47,228 nucleotides of DNA, from assembly GCF_902825325.1 (NCBI RefSeq), contig NZ_CADEAR010000019.1:1-47228 (forward strand), given 5' to 3'. The notes under the pieces are model-generated. The model saw nothing but the letters and a program-made list of their open reading frames with translations, ran no database searches and had not been told where the DNA came from. Position 1 is the first letter of the stretch, and every line of letters begins with the position of its first letter. Below, piece after piece: positions 37,542 to 44,749 of this stretch. A program made the translations under genes and the position numbers. Source of the DNA: Brucella tritici. Its GTDB lineage: Bacteria; Pseudomonadota; Alphaproteobacteria; Rhizobiales; Rhizobiaceae.

Positions 37542-37607
37542 CATACGGTCCGTATGTTAATTAAATAATTGATACGCGGCGTATGTCAACTAATATACGC
37601 AGCGTAT
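37542..37607. promoter_or_regulatory. Three palindromic TetR operators
   Basis: Three odd-length palindromes share the core TACGNNGTA: CATACGG-T-CCGTATG (37542-37556), ATACGC-G-GCGTAT (37572-37584) and ATACGC-A-GCGTAT (37595-37607). Centre-to-centre spacings are 29 and 23 bp. They lie between the MFS and TetR starts and are almost certainly the repressor's binding sites. They should control both genes. Confidence 0.8.
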
Positions 37608-37626
37608 GCAAATAAAAGGAACCATG

Positions 37627-38220
37627 ATGCGTAAACCGCGAAGCGAAATGATTGCCGAAACAAGGACGAAGCTGATGGCTGCGGGGCGCAAGGCCTTCGG
37701 GACCGCTGGCTATACTGAGGCTTCGATGGATGATTTTACCGCCTCCGCCGGGCTGACACGCGGCGCGCTCTATCACCATTTCGGTGACAAGAAGGGTCTT
37801 CTGCAGGCCGTGATCAACGAGATCGATTGCGAGATGGCCGCGAGACTATGCACGATTTCTGCGAAGGCACTCGACCGCTGGCAGGGCTTTGTCGACGAGA
37901 ATGTGGCCTATATCGAGATGGCGCTTGAGCCGGAAATCCAGCGGATCATGTTTCGCGACGGGCCGGCAGTGTTCGGCGATCCTTCGAGCTGGCCGAGCGC
38001 CAATGGCTGTATCCGCACGATAGCCACAAGCCTCGATGCCTTGCGTGAAGAAGGTATCATCGTCGATATCGACTCGGAAGCCGCCGCGCGGCTGATCAAT
38101 GCGGCGAGCAGCAGCGCCGCGCAATGGATCGCCAATTCGGACGATCCCGAAGCCACGTCAAAGCGAGCCGTCAAGGCGTTCAGGACGTTTCTGGAAGGCC
38201 TGTTGAAGCGAAAAAATTGA
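37627..38220 (+). CDS. TetR family repressor
   Basis: A 197-residue regulator. The N-terminal helix-turn-helix reads TRTKLMAAGRKAFGTAGYTE, followed by MDDFTASAGLTRGALYHHFG and DKKGLLQAV. The rest is the helical ligand-binding domain. I prefer ATG 37627 (or the adjacent ATG 37624), with AAGGA just upstream. An in-frame ATG at 37606 lies inside the third operator and is unlikely. It probably represses itself and the divergent MFS gene. Confidence 0.92.
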   Translation: MRKPRSEMIAETRTKLMAAGRKAFGTAGYTEASMDDFTASAGLTRGALYHHFGDKKGLLQAVINEIDCEMAARLCTISAKALDRWQGFVDENVAYIEMALEPEIQRIMFRDGPAVFGDPSSWPSANGCIRTIATSLDALREEGIIVDIDSEAAARLINAASSSAAQWIANSDDPEATSKRAVKAFRTFLEGLLKRKN

Positions 38221-38242
38221 GCTATCTTTTGTATTATCTGAG

Positions 38243-38271
38243 GGATGCAAATGTCGGAATCAGACCACTAG
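38243..38271. repeat. Half copy of palindrome A, supplies DeoR gene stop
   Basis: These 29 bases match the reverse complement of 28057-28085 at 28 positions. The copy ends with CTAG (38268-38271), which contains the TAG stop of the - strand DeoR gene (38270-38268). The other arm of the palindrome is missing here. Confidence 0.75.
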
Positions 38272-38975
38272 CCCGACACGATCGACGTGAAATCAGCCGT
38301 ACCTGCAAAACGCGCGGCCCTTACCTTGCCGTATTTGCTCTTGTCGATGACGAGATGTTTCTCGACGGCGCGCTGCATGGCCATCTGCTTGATCGGCACT
38401 TCATGGAAGTGCGAGCAGGTGACCCCATGCTGATCATCAACGCCGCCAGCCGACAGAAAAGCCTTGTTGATGTTGACGCGCTTCAGGACGTCGATCCCCT
38501 CGTCACCTGAAAACGATGCCGCTTCCGGGTGATAGAGCCCACCCAGAACGATAAGGCGCACATCGCTGCGCTGCGACAGGATTTCCGCAATATTGAGAGC
38601 GTAGCAGACAACCGTAATGTGCTGGTTCTGCGGTATGCGGTGAGCAAGGTGCGGCATCGTCGTGCCGCAATCGATGAAAACCGTATCATAGGGTTCGATC
38701 AGCGCTGCGGCTGCGGCACAGGCCTGCGCCTTGGCATTGGCATGACTGTCTTTTTCAAAATCAAAGACATAATCGCCATTCACACCGTCTTGCGTGGGGA
38801 TAATGTAACCACCCAAACAATTCAGCATCCCGCCATCGCCGCCGATATCGCGGCGGATCGTCATTTCAGAAACGCCGAGACGCGCTGCCGCATCGCGCAG
38901 GCGAAGCACGCCGACTTCATCGACCAGCGCCGCCAGTTCGGCAATCCGCTCTTCCTTCCGGCTGATTCTGCTCAC
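38268..38975 (-). CDS. DeoR family sugar regulator
   Basis: A 235-residue regulator. The N-terminal winged helix contains LRLRDAAARLGVSEMTIRRD (24-43). The C-terminal sugar-phosphate sensor has FIDCGTTMPHLAHRIP and an SFSGDEGIDVL stretch. The gene is divergent from the sugar ABC/deoC operon, which it probably represses until a sugar phosphate binds. The stop codon lies in a repeat fragment, so the C-terminus may differ slightly from relatives. Confidence 0.92.
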   Translation of the reverse strand: MSRISRKEERIAELAALVDEVGVLRLRDAAARLGVSEMTIRRDIGGDGGMLNCLGGYIIPTQDGVNGDYVFDFEKDSHANAKAQACAAAAALIEPYDTVFIDCGTTMPHLAHRIPQNQHITVVCYALNIAEILSQRSDVRLIVLGGLYHPEAASFSGDEGIDVLKRVNINKAFLSAGGVDDQHGVTCSHFHEVPIKQMAMQRAVEKHLVIDKSKYGKVRAARFAGTADFTSIVSG

Positions 38976-39042
38976 GCTGTCCCCATTCCTTGCGGTCCGC
39001 TCACCCCGTTTATACGTCCGTCACATTTCACGCAATGCGATC

Positions 39043-39099
39043 ATCCGATCTTGACAGGCTGAACATAAATGTGAAACGATCCAAACATAATGATCGGAT
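39043..39099. promoter_or_regulatory. Inverted ATCCGATC/GATCGGAT pair, candidate DeoR operator
   Basis: ATCCGATC (39043-39050) and its reverse complement GATCGGAT (39092-39099) flank a TTGACA hexamer at 39051-39056 in the divergent region. The spacing of 41 nt would suit a looped or dimer-of-dimers repressor. Prediction only; the -10 box is not clear. Confidence 0.35.
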
Positions 39100-39131
39100 T
39101 GTAACATTATAATTCGCATTGTTGGGAGGAT

Positions 39132-39353
39132 ATGACAACAGGGTTTTGCGCGCCTCGAACAGAATTCCATTCTTCGAGGACGTCAGACAGGCGGGAAAAC
39201 AGATCGAATTTTCGCCCGGCCGGGAAGCCGGGCATGGAGGAGAACGCCGACGCACTCACCGTTCCTGAGATGCGTCGGCGTAGCAACAATTGTGTTTGTC
39301 CGAGCCATCAAGGGTGGGCGACCAAAGAATTCCCAGGGAGGAAACACCGGTGA
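39132..39353 (+). CDS. Possible 73-residue leader ORF before the sugar-binding gene
   Basis: An open frame of 73 codons starting at ATG 39132 with a strong GGGAGGAT ribosome site. It ends in TGA 39351-39353, which overlaps the GTG start of the binding-protein gene. No family is recognised, and its composition (many Arg, Ser, Pro) does not look like a folded protein. It could be a coupled leader peptide or just untranslated leader. Confidence 0.25.
   Translation: MTTGFCAPRTEFHSSRTSDRRENRSNFRPAGKPGMEENADALTVPEMRRRSNNCVCPSHQGWATKEFPGRKHR
39245..39280 (+). promoter_or_regulatory. Leader hairpin upstream of sugar operon
   Basis: A perfect 10-bp stem (39245-39254 with 39271-39280) with a 16-nt loop lies in the 5' leader of the sugar ABC operon. 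No T-run follows directly. It may stabilise the message or attenuate it. Confidence 0.4.
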
Positions 39354-40396
39354 AAAAATTTCTAGCATCCGTGGCGATTGCCATGTCCGTTGCCGTTCCG
39401 CACGCTTTCGCGGAAGGCGTCGTTGATACGTCGAAGATTAACAAGGAACTGATTACCACTGCCAATGACAAGAAATACACCATCGCAACCGTTGTGAAGG
39501 TAGACGGCATTGCCTGGTTCGACCGCATGCGCGATGGCGTCGACCAGTTCAAGGCTGACACCGGCAATGACGTCTGGATGGTCGGTCCGAGCCAGGCGGA
39601 CGCTGCTGCACAGGTACAGATTGTCGAGAACCTGATCGCACAGGGCGTTGACGCTATTGCTATCGTGCCGTTCTCGGTTGAAGCCGTGGAGCCGGTTCTG
39701 AAGAAGGCGCGCGAACGTGGCATCGTCGTCATCAGCCACGAAGCATCCAACATCCAGAACGTCGATTACGACATCGAAGCCTTCGACAACAAGGCCTATG
39801 GCGCCAACCTGATGAAGGAACTCGGCAAGTCGATGGGCGGCAAGGGCAAATATATCACCACCGTCGGCAGCCTGACCTCGAAGTCGCAGATGGAATGGAT
39901 CGACGGTGCCGTCGAATACCAGAAGGCCAACTTCCCGGAAATGGCCGAAGCTACCGGTCGTCTGGAAACCTATGACGATGCCAATACCGACTATAACAAG
40001 CTCAAGGAAGCGATGACCGCCTATCCGGACATCAAGGGCATTCTCGGCGCGCCGATGCCAACTTCTGCCGGCGCCGGACGCCTGATCGCCGAAGGCGGCC
40101 TCAAGGGCAAGGTCTTCTTCGCAGGCACGGGCCTCGTTTCGGTGGCTGGTGAATATCTGAAGAACGACGACGTCCAGTACATCCAGTTCTGGGACCCGGC
40201 CGTTGCAGGCTATGCCATGAACATGCTGGCCGTCGCAGCGCTTGAGAAGAAGAACGACCAGATCAAGGCCGGTCTCAATCTGGGCCTGCCGGGCTATGAA
40301 AGCCTGCTGGCGCCGGACGCTGCCAAACCGAACCTGCTCTATGGCGCAGGCTGGGTCGGCGTGACCAAGGAAAACATGGATAAGTACGACTTCTAA
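39350..40396 (+). CDS. Sugar ABC transporter periplasmic binding protein
   Basis: A 348-residue solute-binding protein of the ribose/autoinducer-2 type (peripla_BP_4 fold). The signal peptide is about residues 1-21, ending HAFA. The mature protein has IATVVKVDGIAWFDRMRDGV, then DAIAIVPFSVEAVEPVLKKA and VVISHEAS, which resemble RhaS/LsrB-type proteins. I chose GTG 39350, with GGGAGG 7 nt upstream. It is the first gene of the operon with DeoC. The likely ligand is deoxyribose or a related pentose (inference). Confidence 0.92.
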   Translation: MKKFLASVAIAMSVAVPHAFAEGVVDTSKINKELITTANDKKYTIATVVKVDGIAWFDRMRDGVDQFKADTGNDVWMVGPSQADAAAQVQIVENLIAQGVDAIAIVPFSVEAVEPVLKKARERGIVVISHEASNIQNVDYDIEAFDNKAYGANLMKELGKSMGGKGKYITTVGSLTSKSQMEWIDGAVEYQKANFPEMAEATGRLETYDDANTDYNKLKEAMTAYPDIKGILGAPMPTSAGAGRLIAEGGLKGKVFFAGTGLVSVAGEYLKNDDVQYIQFWDPAVAGYAMNMLAVAALEKKNDQIKAGLNLGLPGYESLLAPDAAKPNLLYGAGWVGVTKENMDKYDF

Positions 40397-40415
40397 TATC
40401 CATGGCTGCCTCTGA

Positions 40416-40439
40416 CGGGAGGGGTGCCTGCCCCTCCCG
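40416..40439 (+). promoter_or_regulatory. Intercistronic hairpin after binding-protein gene
   Basis: A perfect 9-bp GC stem (40416-40424 with 40431-40439) with a 6-nt loop lies 20 nt after the binding-protein stop and before the ATPase gene. Such hairpins often protect the abundant binding-protein message from decay and lower downstream expression. No T-run follows. Confidence 0.55.
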
Positions 40440-40477
40440 CCGGACAAATTGCATTCCAGCCTTGCACGAGGCCCCTC

Positions 40478-41980
40478 ATGAATGAAAACCTGATTGAACT
40501 GCGCCATATCGGAAAACGCTTCGGTGGTGTCAGGGCACTGGACGACGTTTCCTTTGCCATAAAGCCGGGCGAAATCCACTGCCTCGCAGGCGAAAACGGC
40601 TCCGGCAAATCCACCATCATCAAGGTCATGTCGGGCGTCTACACGCCGGAAGACGGCGAGATACTGATCGACGGCAAATCGGTCGGCAAACTCGACCCCG
40701 TCAAGTCGGTTCACCACGGCATTCAGGTGATCTATCAGGATTTCTCGCTGTTCGGGAACCTGACCGTTGCCGAGAATCTGGCAATCAATACTTTTCTCAT
40801 CGAAGGCCGCAAAGGCGTCGACTGGAAGCGCGTGCGCGAGCTGGCGCAGAAGGCGCTGGACCGGCTTGGTGTCAGCATCGACCTCGATGCGGATGTGGAC
40901 AGCCTGCCGACATCGGGCAAGCAGATCGTGGCGATTGCGCGCGCCGTCATGGCTGACGCCCGCCTCATCATCATGGACGAACCAACCACCGCACTGACGC
41001 GGCATGAGGTCGATGCGCTGTTCAAGATCGTGCGCGATATTCAGGCACAGGGCATTGCTGTGCTCTTCGTCAGCCACAAGATGCGCGAGATGCTGGAAAT
41101 CAGCGAAAGGCTGACCGTCTTCCGCAATGGCAAAAAGGTTGCTGAAGGCCCGATTTCCGATTTCGACGAACCGTCGATCACTCGCGCCATGACCGGTCAG
41201 GAACTCACGTCGGACCATTATCACTGGATCCCGCGTGAAGGCGCTTCGGCCAATCCCACGCTTGAAATCAAGAACCTTTCTGTTCCGGGCTCGGTGGAAA
41301 ATGCCAGCCTCACTCTCAATGCGGGCGAAATCGTCGGCATATCCGGGCTGATCGGCTCAGGCCGTACGGAACTGGCACTAGCGCTCTTCGGTATGAAGCC
41401 GGATTTCACCGGTACTGTTCGTATCGATGGCAGGCAAGTTCACCCGAAAACAGTTCAGCAAGGGATCGCCTGTGGCGTCGCCTATGTGCCGGAAGACCGC
41501 CTGACGGAAGGTCTGTTCCTGACGCAATCGATCGAGCGGAATATCATCGTCACATCGATCGAGAAATTCGTGCGCGGCCTCTTCATCGACCGCAGGAAAG
41601 CTGACGCCACCACCCGCGACATGTTTTCGGCGATGCATATCGTTGCCCCCGGGCCGCATACGCCGGTCAACCACCTGTCGGGCGGCAACGCGCAACGTGT
41701 GGTGCTGACCCGCTGGCTTTTGACAGGCGCAAAAGTGCTGATCCTCAACGGGCCGACCGTCGGTGTCGATGTCGGCTCCAAGGCACAGATCCACAATATC
41801 ATCCGCAAGCTTGCCCGCGATGAAGGGCTCGCTGTTCTGATGATTTCCGACGATGTGCCCGAGTTGGTGCAGAACTGCAATCGTGTGCTCGTGATGCATC
41901 GCGGACGTTTCGTCGACGAACTTTCCGGTGAAGCCATGACCGAAGATGCCGTCAATGACCGGCTCAAGACGCTGAATTGA
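40478..41980 (+). CDS. Sugar ABC transporter ATPase, two domains
   Basis: A 500-residue tandem ATP-binding protein of the RbsA/MglA type. The first domain has Walker A AGENGSGKST, the signature LPTSGKQIVAIARAV and Walker B LIIMDEPTTAL. The second domain has the degenerate Walker A SGLIGSGRTELA usual in this family, a signature LSGGNAQRVVLTRWL and LILNGPTVGVDVGSKAQI. ATG 40478 is chosen over an upstream frame extension. The gene is followed 11 nt later by the permease-kinase fusion. Confidence 0.93.
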   Translation: MNENLIELRHIGKRFGGVRALDDVSFAIKPGEIHCLAGENGSGKSTIIKVMSGVYTPEDGEILIDGKSVGKLDPVKSVHHGIQVIYQDFSLFGNLTVAENLAINTFLIEGRKGVDWKRVRELAQKALDRLGVSIDLDADVDSLPTSGKQIVAIARAVMADARLIIMDEPTTALTRHEVDALFKIVRDIQAQGIAVLFVSHKMREMLEISERLTVFRNGKKVAEGPISDFDEPSITRAMTGQELTSDHYHWIPREGASANPTLEIKNLSVPGSVENASLTLNAGEIVGISGLIGSGRTELALALFGMKPDFTGTVRIDGRQVHPKTVQQGIACGVAYVPEDRLTEGLFLTQSIERNIIVTSIEKFVRGLFIDRRKADATTRDMFSAMHIVAPGPHTPVNHLSGGNAQRVVLTRWLLTGAKVLILNGPTVGVDVGSKAQIHNIIRKLARDEGLAVLMISDDVPELVQNCNRVLVMHRGRFVDELSGEAMTEDAVNDRLKTLN

Positions 41981-41991
41981 GGAACCGGCAC

Positions 41992-43686
41992 ATGAAGTTT
42001 TTCCGCAGTACCGAATTCATCATTGCCTGCGTGTTGTTCGCGGCGATGGTCATTATCGGCCTCATCAATCCGGCGTTCTGGTCGCTGGACAATATCTTCG
42101 GCCTTCTTCGCTCCAATGTCGTGATCGGCATCATGGCGCTCGGTGTGTTGCTTGTGATGATTTCCGGCGGCATCGACGTCTCCTTCACCGCCTTTGCCAT
42201 CGCGGCCATGTATCTGACCGTCCGCGCCATGGTCTATCTCGGCTATGACGGCGTGCTCATTCCGTTTGTGGCGGCAACGCTGATCGGCCTGCTGCTTGGC
42301 GCTTTCAACGGTTTCATCATCCATCGCTTCAAGATGATCCCGCTGATCGTGACGCTCGGCACCGGTTCCATCGTGCGCGGGCTGGTGCTGGGCCTTGTCG
42401 GCACCAGCATCGTCAACATCAACAAGATGCCGAAGGAACTGATCGAATTCGGCAAGACAGATGTGATCTCGCTGACATCGGCGTCCGGCACGGCATTCGG
42501 ACTGACCGCGATGTTCGTCGTCTATCTGGCGCTGGCCCTGCTGATCCACCTGATCCTCAATTATACGATGATCGGGCGTAGCGTTTATGCCTATGGCGGC
42601 TCACCGGAAGCAGCAAAGCGCGTTGGTTTCAATACGCGCCGCACGATCTTCTTCGTCTATTGCGTGGCCGGAGCGCTTGCAGGCTTCGCTGGCCTTCTGC
42701 ATTCCTCGATGATCTGGCTTGCCAATCCGCGCGATTTCGTCGGGCTTGAGTTGGACGTGATCGCAGCCGTGGTTCTGGGCGGCGCGTCGATCTTCGGCGG
42801 ACGCGGCACCGTTCTCGGCACGTTGATGGGTGTCTTCATGCTCGTCATGGTCAAGAACTCACTCATCATCATGAAGGTGGACACCACATGGCAGCGCGTC
42901 GTGGTCGGTCTCATCATCATCGTCGCCACAGACGATATTTTCGCCGACAACACCATCCGCAACCTGAATGAATTCGGCGTCGATACGCGTCATGTGCGCA
43001 AGGTTCCCGGCAAGTCGAGCGGCGTTGCGCCAATCTTTGTCGAACCATCGGGTGAAAACTCGATCCTGATCGTCAAGGGCGCCAATGCCGATCTTCTGCC
43101 TGCCGAAGTCGATAAGGCTGCCGACGATCTGAAAGCTTGCGGCCTTATCCTGATGCAGATGGAGGTTCCGGTTGAGACCGTCTATCACACCATCGCTTTT
43201 GCGGCTGAAAACGGCATCGAAACTATTTTGAATCCTGCGCCTGCCGCCGCTGATCTTGATCCCGAGCTTATCCGGCAGGTGACCTTTCTCGTGCCGAACG
43301 AGAGCGAACTGGCAATCCTCTCCGGCCTGCCGACCGGCACGGACGACGAAATCGTCACCGCAGCGCGTTCGCTCATCGCGCGCGGCATCCGCACCGTCAT
43401 CGTCACGCTCGGCGGACGCGGCGCGCGCATGATTACGGCAAGCGAAATCGTCAATATTCCACCGGTCAAGGTCACGCCAAAAGACACGACCGGCGCGGGC
43501 GACGCTTTTATCGGCTCCTTTGCCCGCTTCTACGCCGGGACCGGCAATGTGGAAGCGTCGCTTCGCAAAGCAGCGCTCTACGCTGCCCATTCCATTACCC
43601 GGCCCGGCACGCAGAAAGCCTATGCCAGCCGGGAAGAATTCGAAACGTTCTGCCGCGATCACACTCCCACGATCGAATGCGCCTGA
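41992..43686 (+). CDS. Sugar ABC permease fused to truncated ribokinase
   Basis: A 564-residue hybrid. Residues 1 to about 313 are a ribose-type permease with about 10 helices and family motifs (VMISGGIDVSF, TLGTGSIVRG, VYAYGGSPEAAKRVGF, LGGASIFGGRGTVLG). It lacks only the short C-terminal tail. At about 42925-42935 the frame passes directly into a PfkB sugar kinase at TDDIFADNTIRN, which corresponds to residue ~61 of E. coli ribokinase. The kinase part keeps NPAPA, PNESELAILSG, TLGGRGA and the catalytic DTTGAGDAFIGSF. It has lost the first ~60 residues, including the substrate loop GGKGAN. This looks like an in-frame deletion joining two genes. The permease half may still work, while the kinase half probably does not. 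An assembly deletion cannot be excluded. Confidence 0.88.
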   Translation: MKFFRSTEFIIACVLFAAMVIIGLINPAFWSLDNIFGLLRSNVVIGIMALGVLLVMISGGIDVSFTAFAIAAMYLTVRAMVYLGYDGVLIPFVAATLIGLLLGAFNGFIIHRFKMIPLIVTLGTGSIVRGLVLGLVGTSIVNINKMPKELIEFGKTDVISLTSASGTAFGLTAMFVVYLALALLIHLILNYTMIGRSVYAYGGSPEAAKRVGFNTRRTIFFVYCVAGALAGFAGLLHSSMIWLANPRDFVGLELDVIAAVVLGGASIFGGRGTVLGTLMGVFMLVMVKNSLIIMKVDTTWQRVVVGLIIIVATDDIFADNTIRNLNEFGVDTRHVRKVPGKSSGVAPIFVEPSGENSILIVKGANADLLPAEVDKAADDLKACGLILMQMEVPVETVYHTIAFAAENGIETILNPAPAAADLDPELIRQVTFLVPNESELAILSGLPTGTDDEIVTAARSLIARGIRTVIVTLGGRGARMITASEIVNIPPVKVTPKDTTGAGDAFIGSFARFYAGTGNVEASLRKAALYAAHSITRPGTQKAYASREEFETFCRDHTPTIECA

Positions 43687-43716
43687 ACGCATCTGAACTT
43701 ATGAACGGACAATGAA

Positions 43717-44676
43717 ATGACCGAAGCCCTCCCCCGTAATACCGGGACACCGCTCAAGCCGGAATGGTTTGAGGACGTGTCCGTCAATCGCAGTGCTTCC
43801 GAGCGCCGCGCCGCCACAATCAGCGCCCGCCGTTCGGTGAAAAAGGAATATCAGGCGGCGTGGCTCATCCGTGCCATCCAGTGCATCGACCTGACGACAC
43901 TTGCAGGCGACGACACGGCGGGCCGTGTGCGCAGGCTCTGTGCCAAGGCGCGCCGTCCGGTGCGCGAGGATGTTCTGGAAGCGCTGGGCCTTGCAGATGC
44001 GGGCATCACCACCGGCGCGGTCTGCGTTTATCCGACCATGGTTTCCCATGCGGTGAAGGCACTTCAAGGCTCCGGCATTCCGGTTGCCTCCGTTGCAACC
44101 GGTTTTCCGGCCGGTCTGACACCGCTGCCACTTCGCCTTGCAGAAATCACCTACGCCGTTGAACAGGGCGCGCATGAAATCGACATTGTGATTACCCGCG
44201 AGCATGTGCTGACACAAAACTGGCCGGCTCTCTACGACGAGATTGCCGCTATGCGCGAAGTCTGCGGGGATGCACATATGAAGGCGATCCTTGCCACTGG
44301 CGATCTCAACACGCTGAGCAATGTTTATCGCGCCTCGATGGTGGCGATGCAGGCAGGCTCCGATTTCATCAAGACCTCGACGGGCAAGGAAGACGTCAAC
44401 GCGACCCTGCCGGTGAGCCTGACCATGGTGCGGGCACTGCGCGATTATGGCGAGCTGTCCGGTCAAAGCGTCGGCTTTAAGCCGGCGGGCGGCCTCAAGA
44501 CGGCCAAGGATGCGCTCACCTGGCTCAGCCTCATGAAAGAAGAGCTCGGTAATCGCTGGCTGGAGCCCGATCTTTTCCGCATCGGCGCAAGCTCGCTTCT
44601 CGGCGATATCGAACGGCAATTGGAGCACTTCGTGACCGGACGCTACTCCGCTGCCAACCGTCACGCCGCTGCTTAA
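43717..44676 (+). CDS. deoC: Deoxyribose-phosphate aldolase
   Basis: A 319-residue class I aldolase: 2-deoxyribose-5-phosphate to acetaldehyde and glyceraldehyde-3-phosphate. The Schiff-base lysine is K219 in SDFIKTSTGK. The proton-relay lysine is K255 in SVGFKPAGGLKTA, and MKAILATGDL is the third conserved site. The N-terminal ~45 residues extend beyond the short bacterial type, as in the longer DeoC forms. It starts 30 nt after the permease-kinase stop. Together with the ALDH gene it defines the operon as a deoxy-sugar pathway. Confidence 0.95.
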   Translation: MTEALPRNTGTPLKPEWFEDVSVNRSASERRAATISARRSVKKEYQAAWLIRAIQCIDLTTLAGDDTAGRVRRLCAKARRPVREDVLEALGLADAGITTGAVCVYPTMVSHAVKALQGSGIPVASVATGFPAGLTPLPLRLAEITYAVEQGAHEIDIVITREHVLTQNWPALYDEIAAMREVCGDAHMKAILATGDLNTLSNVYRASMVAMQAGSDFIKTSTGKEDVNATLPVSLTMVRALRDYGELSGQSVGFKPAGGLKTAKDALTWLSLMKEELGNRWLEPDLFRIGASSLLGDIERQLEHFVTGRYSAANRHAAA

Positions 44677-44700
44677 ACTTGGAATTTCGCATTCTCCTAC

Positions 44701-44733
44701 GCAAAACCGCTTCGCACTTTTGCTGGAAATGCT
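44701..44733. repeat. Degenerate palindromic repeat between deoC and ALDH gene
   Basis: GCAAAA (44701-44706) and TTTTGC (44718-44723) pair around a CCGCTTCGCAC loop, and TGGAAATGCTC follows. The core resembles the one at 16384-16404. It is a decayed member of the same intergenic repeat family. Confidence 0.45.
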
Positions 44734-44749
44734 CGTAAGGAATATAAAT

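Noticed and set aside
39362..41224. 620-codon open frame on the - strand
   Set aside because: Antisense to the sugar-binding and ATPase genes, with no domain signature.
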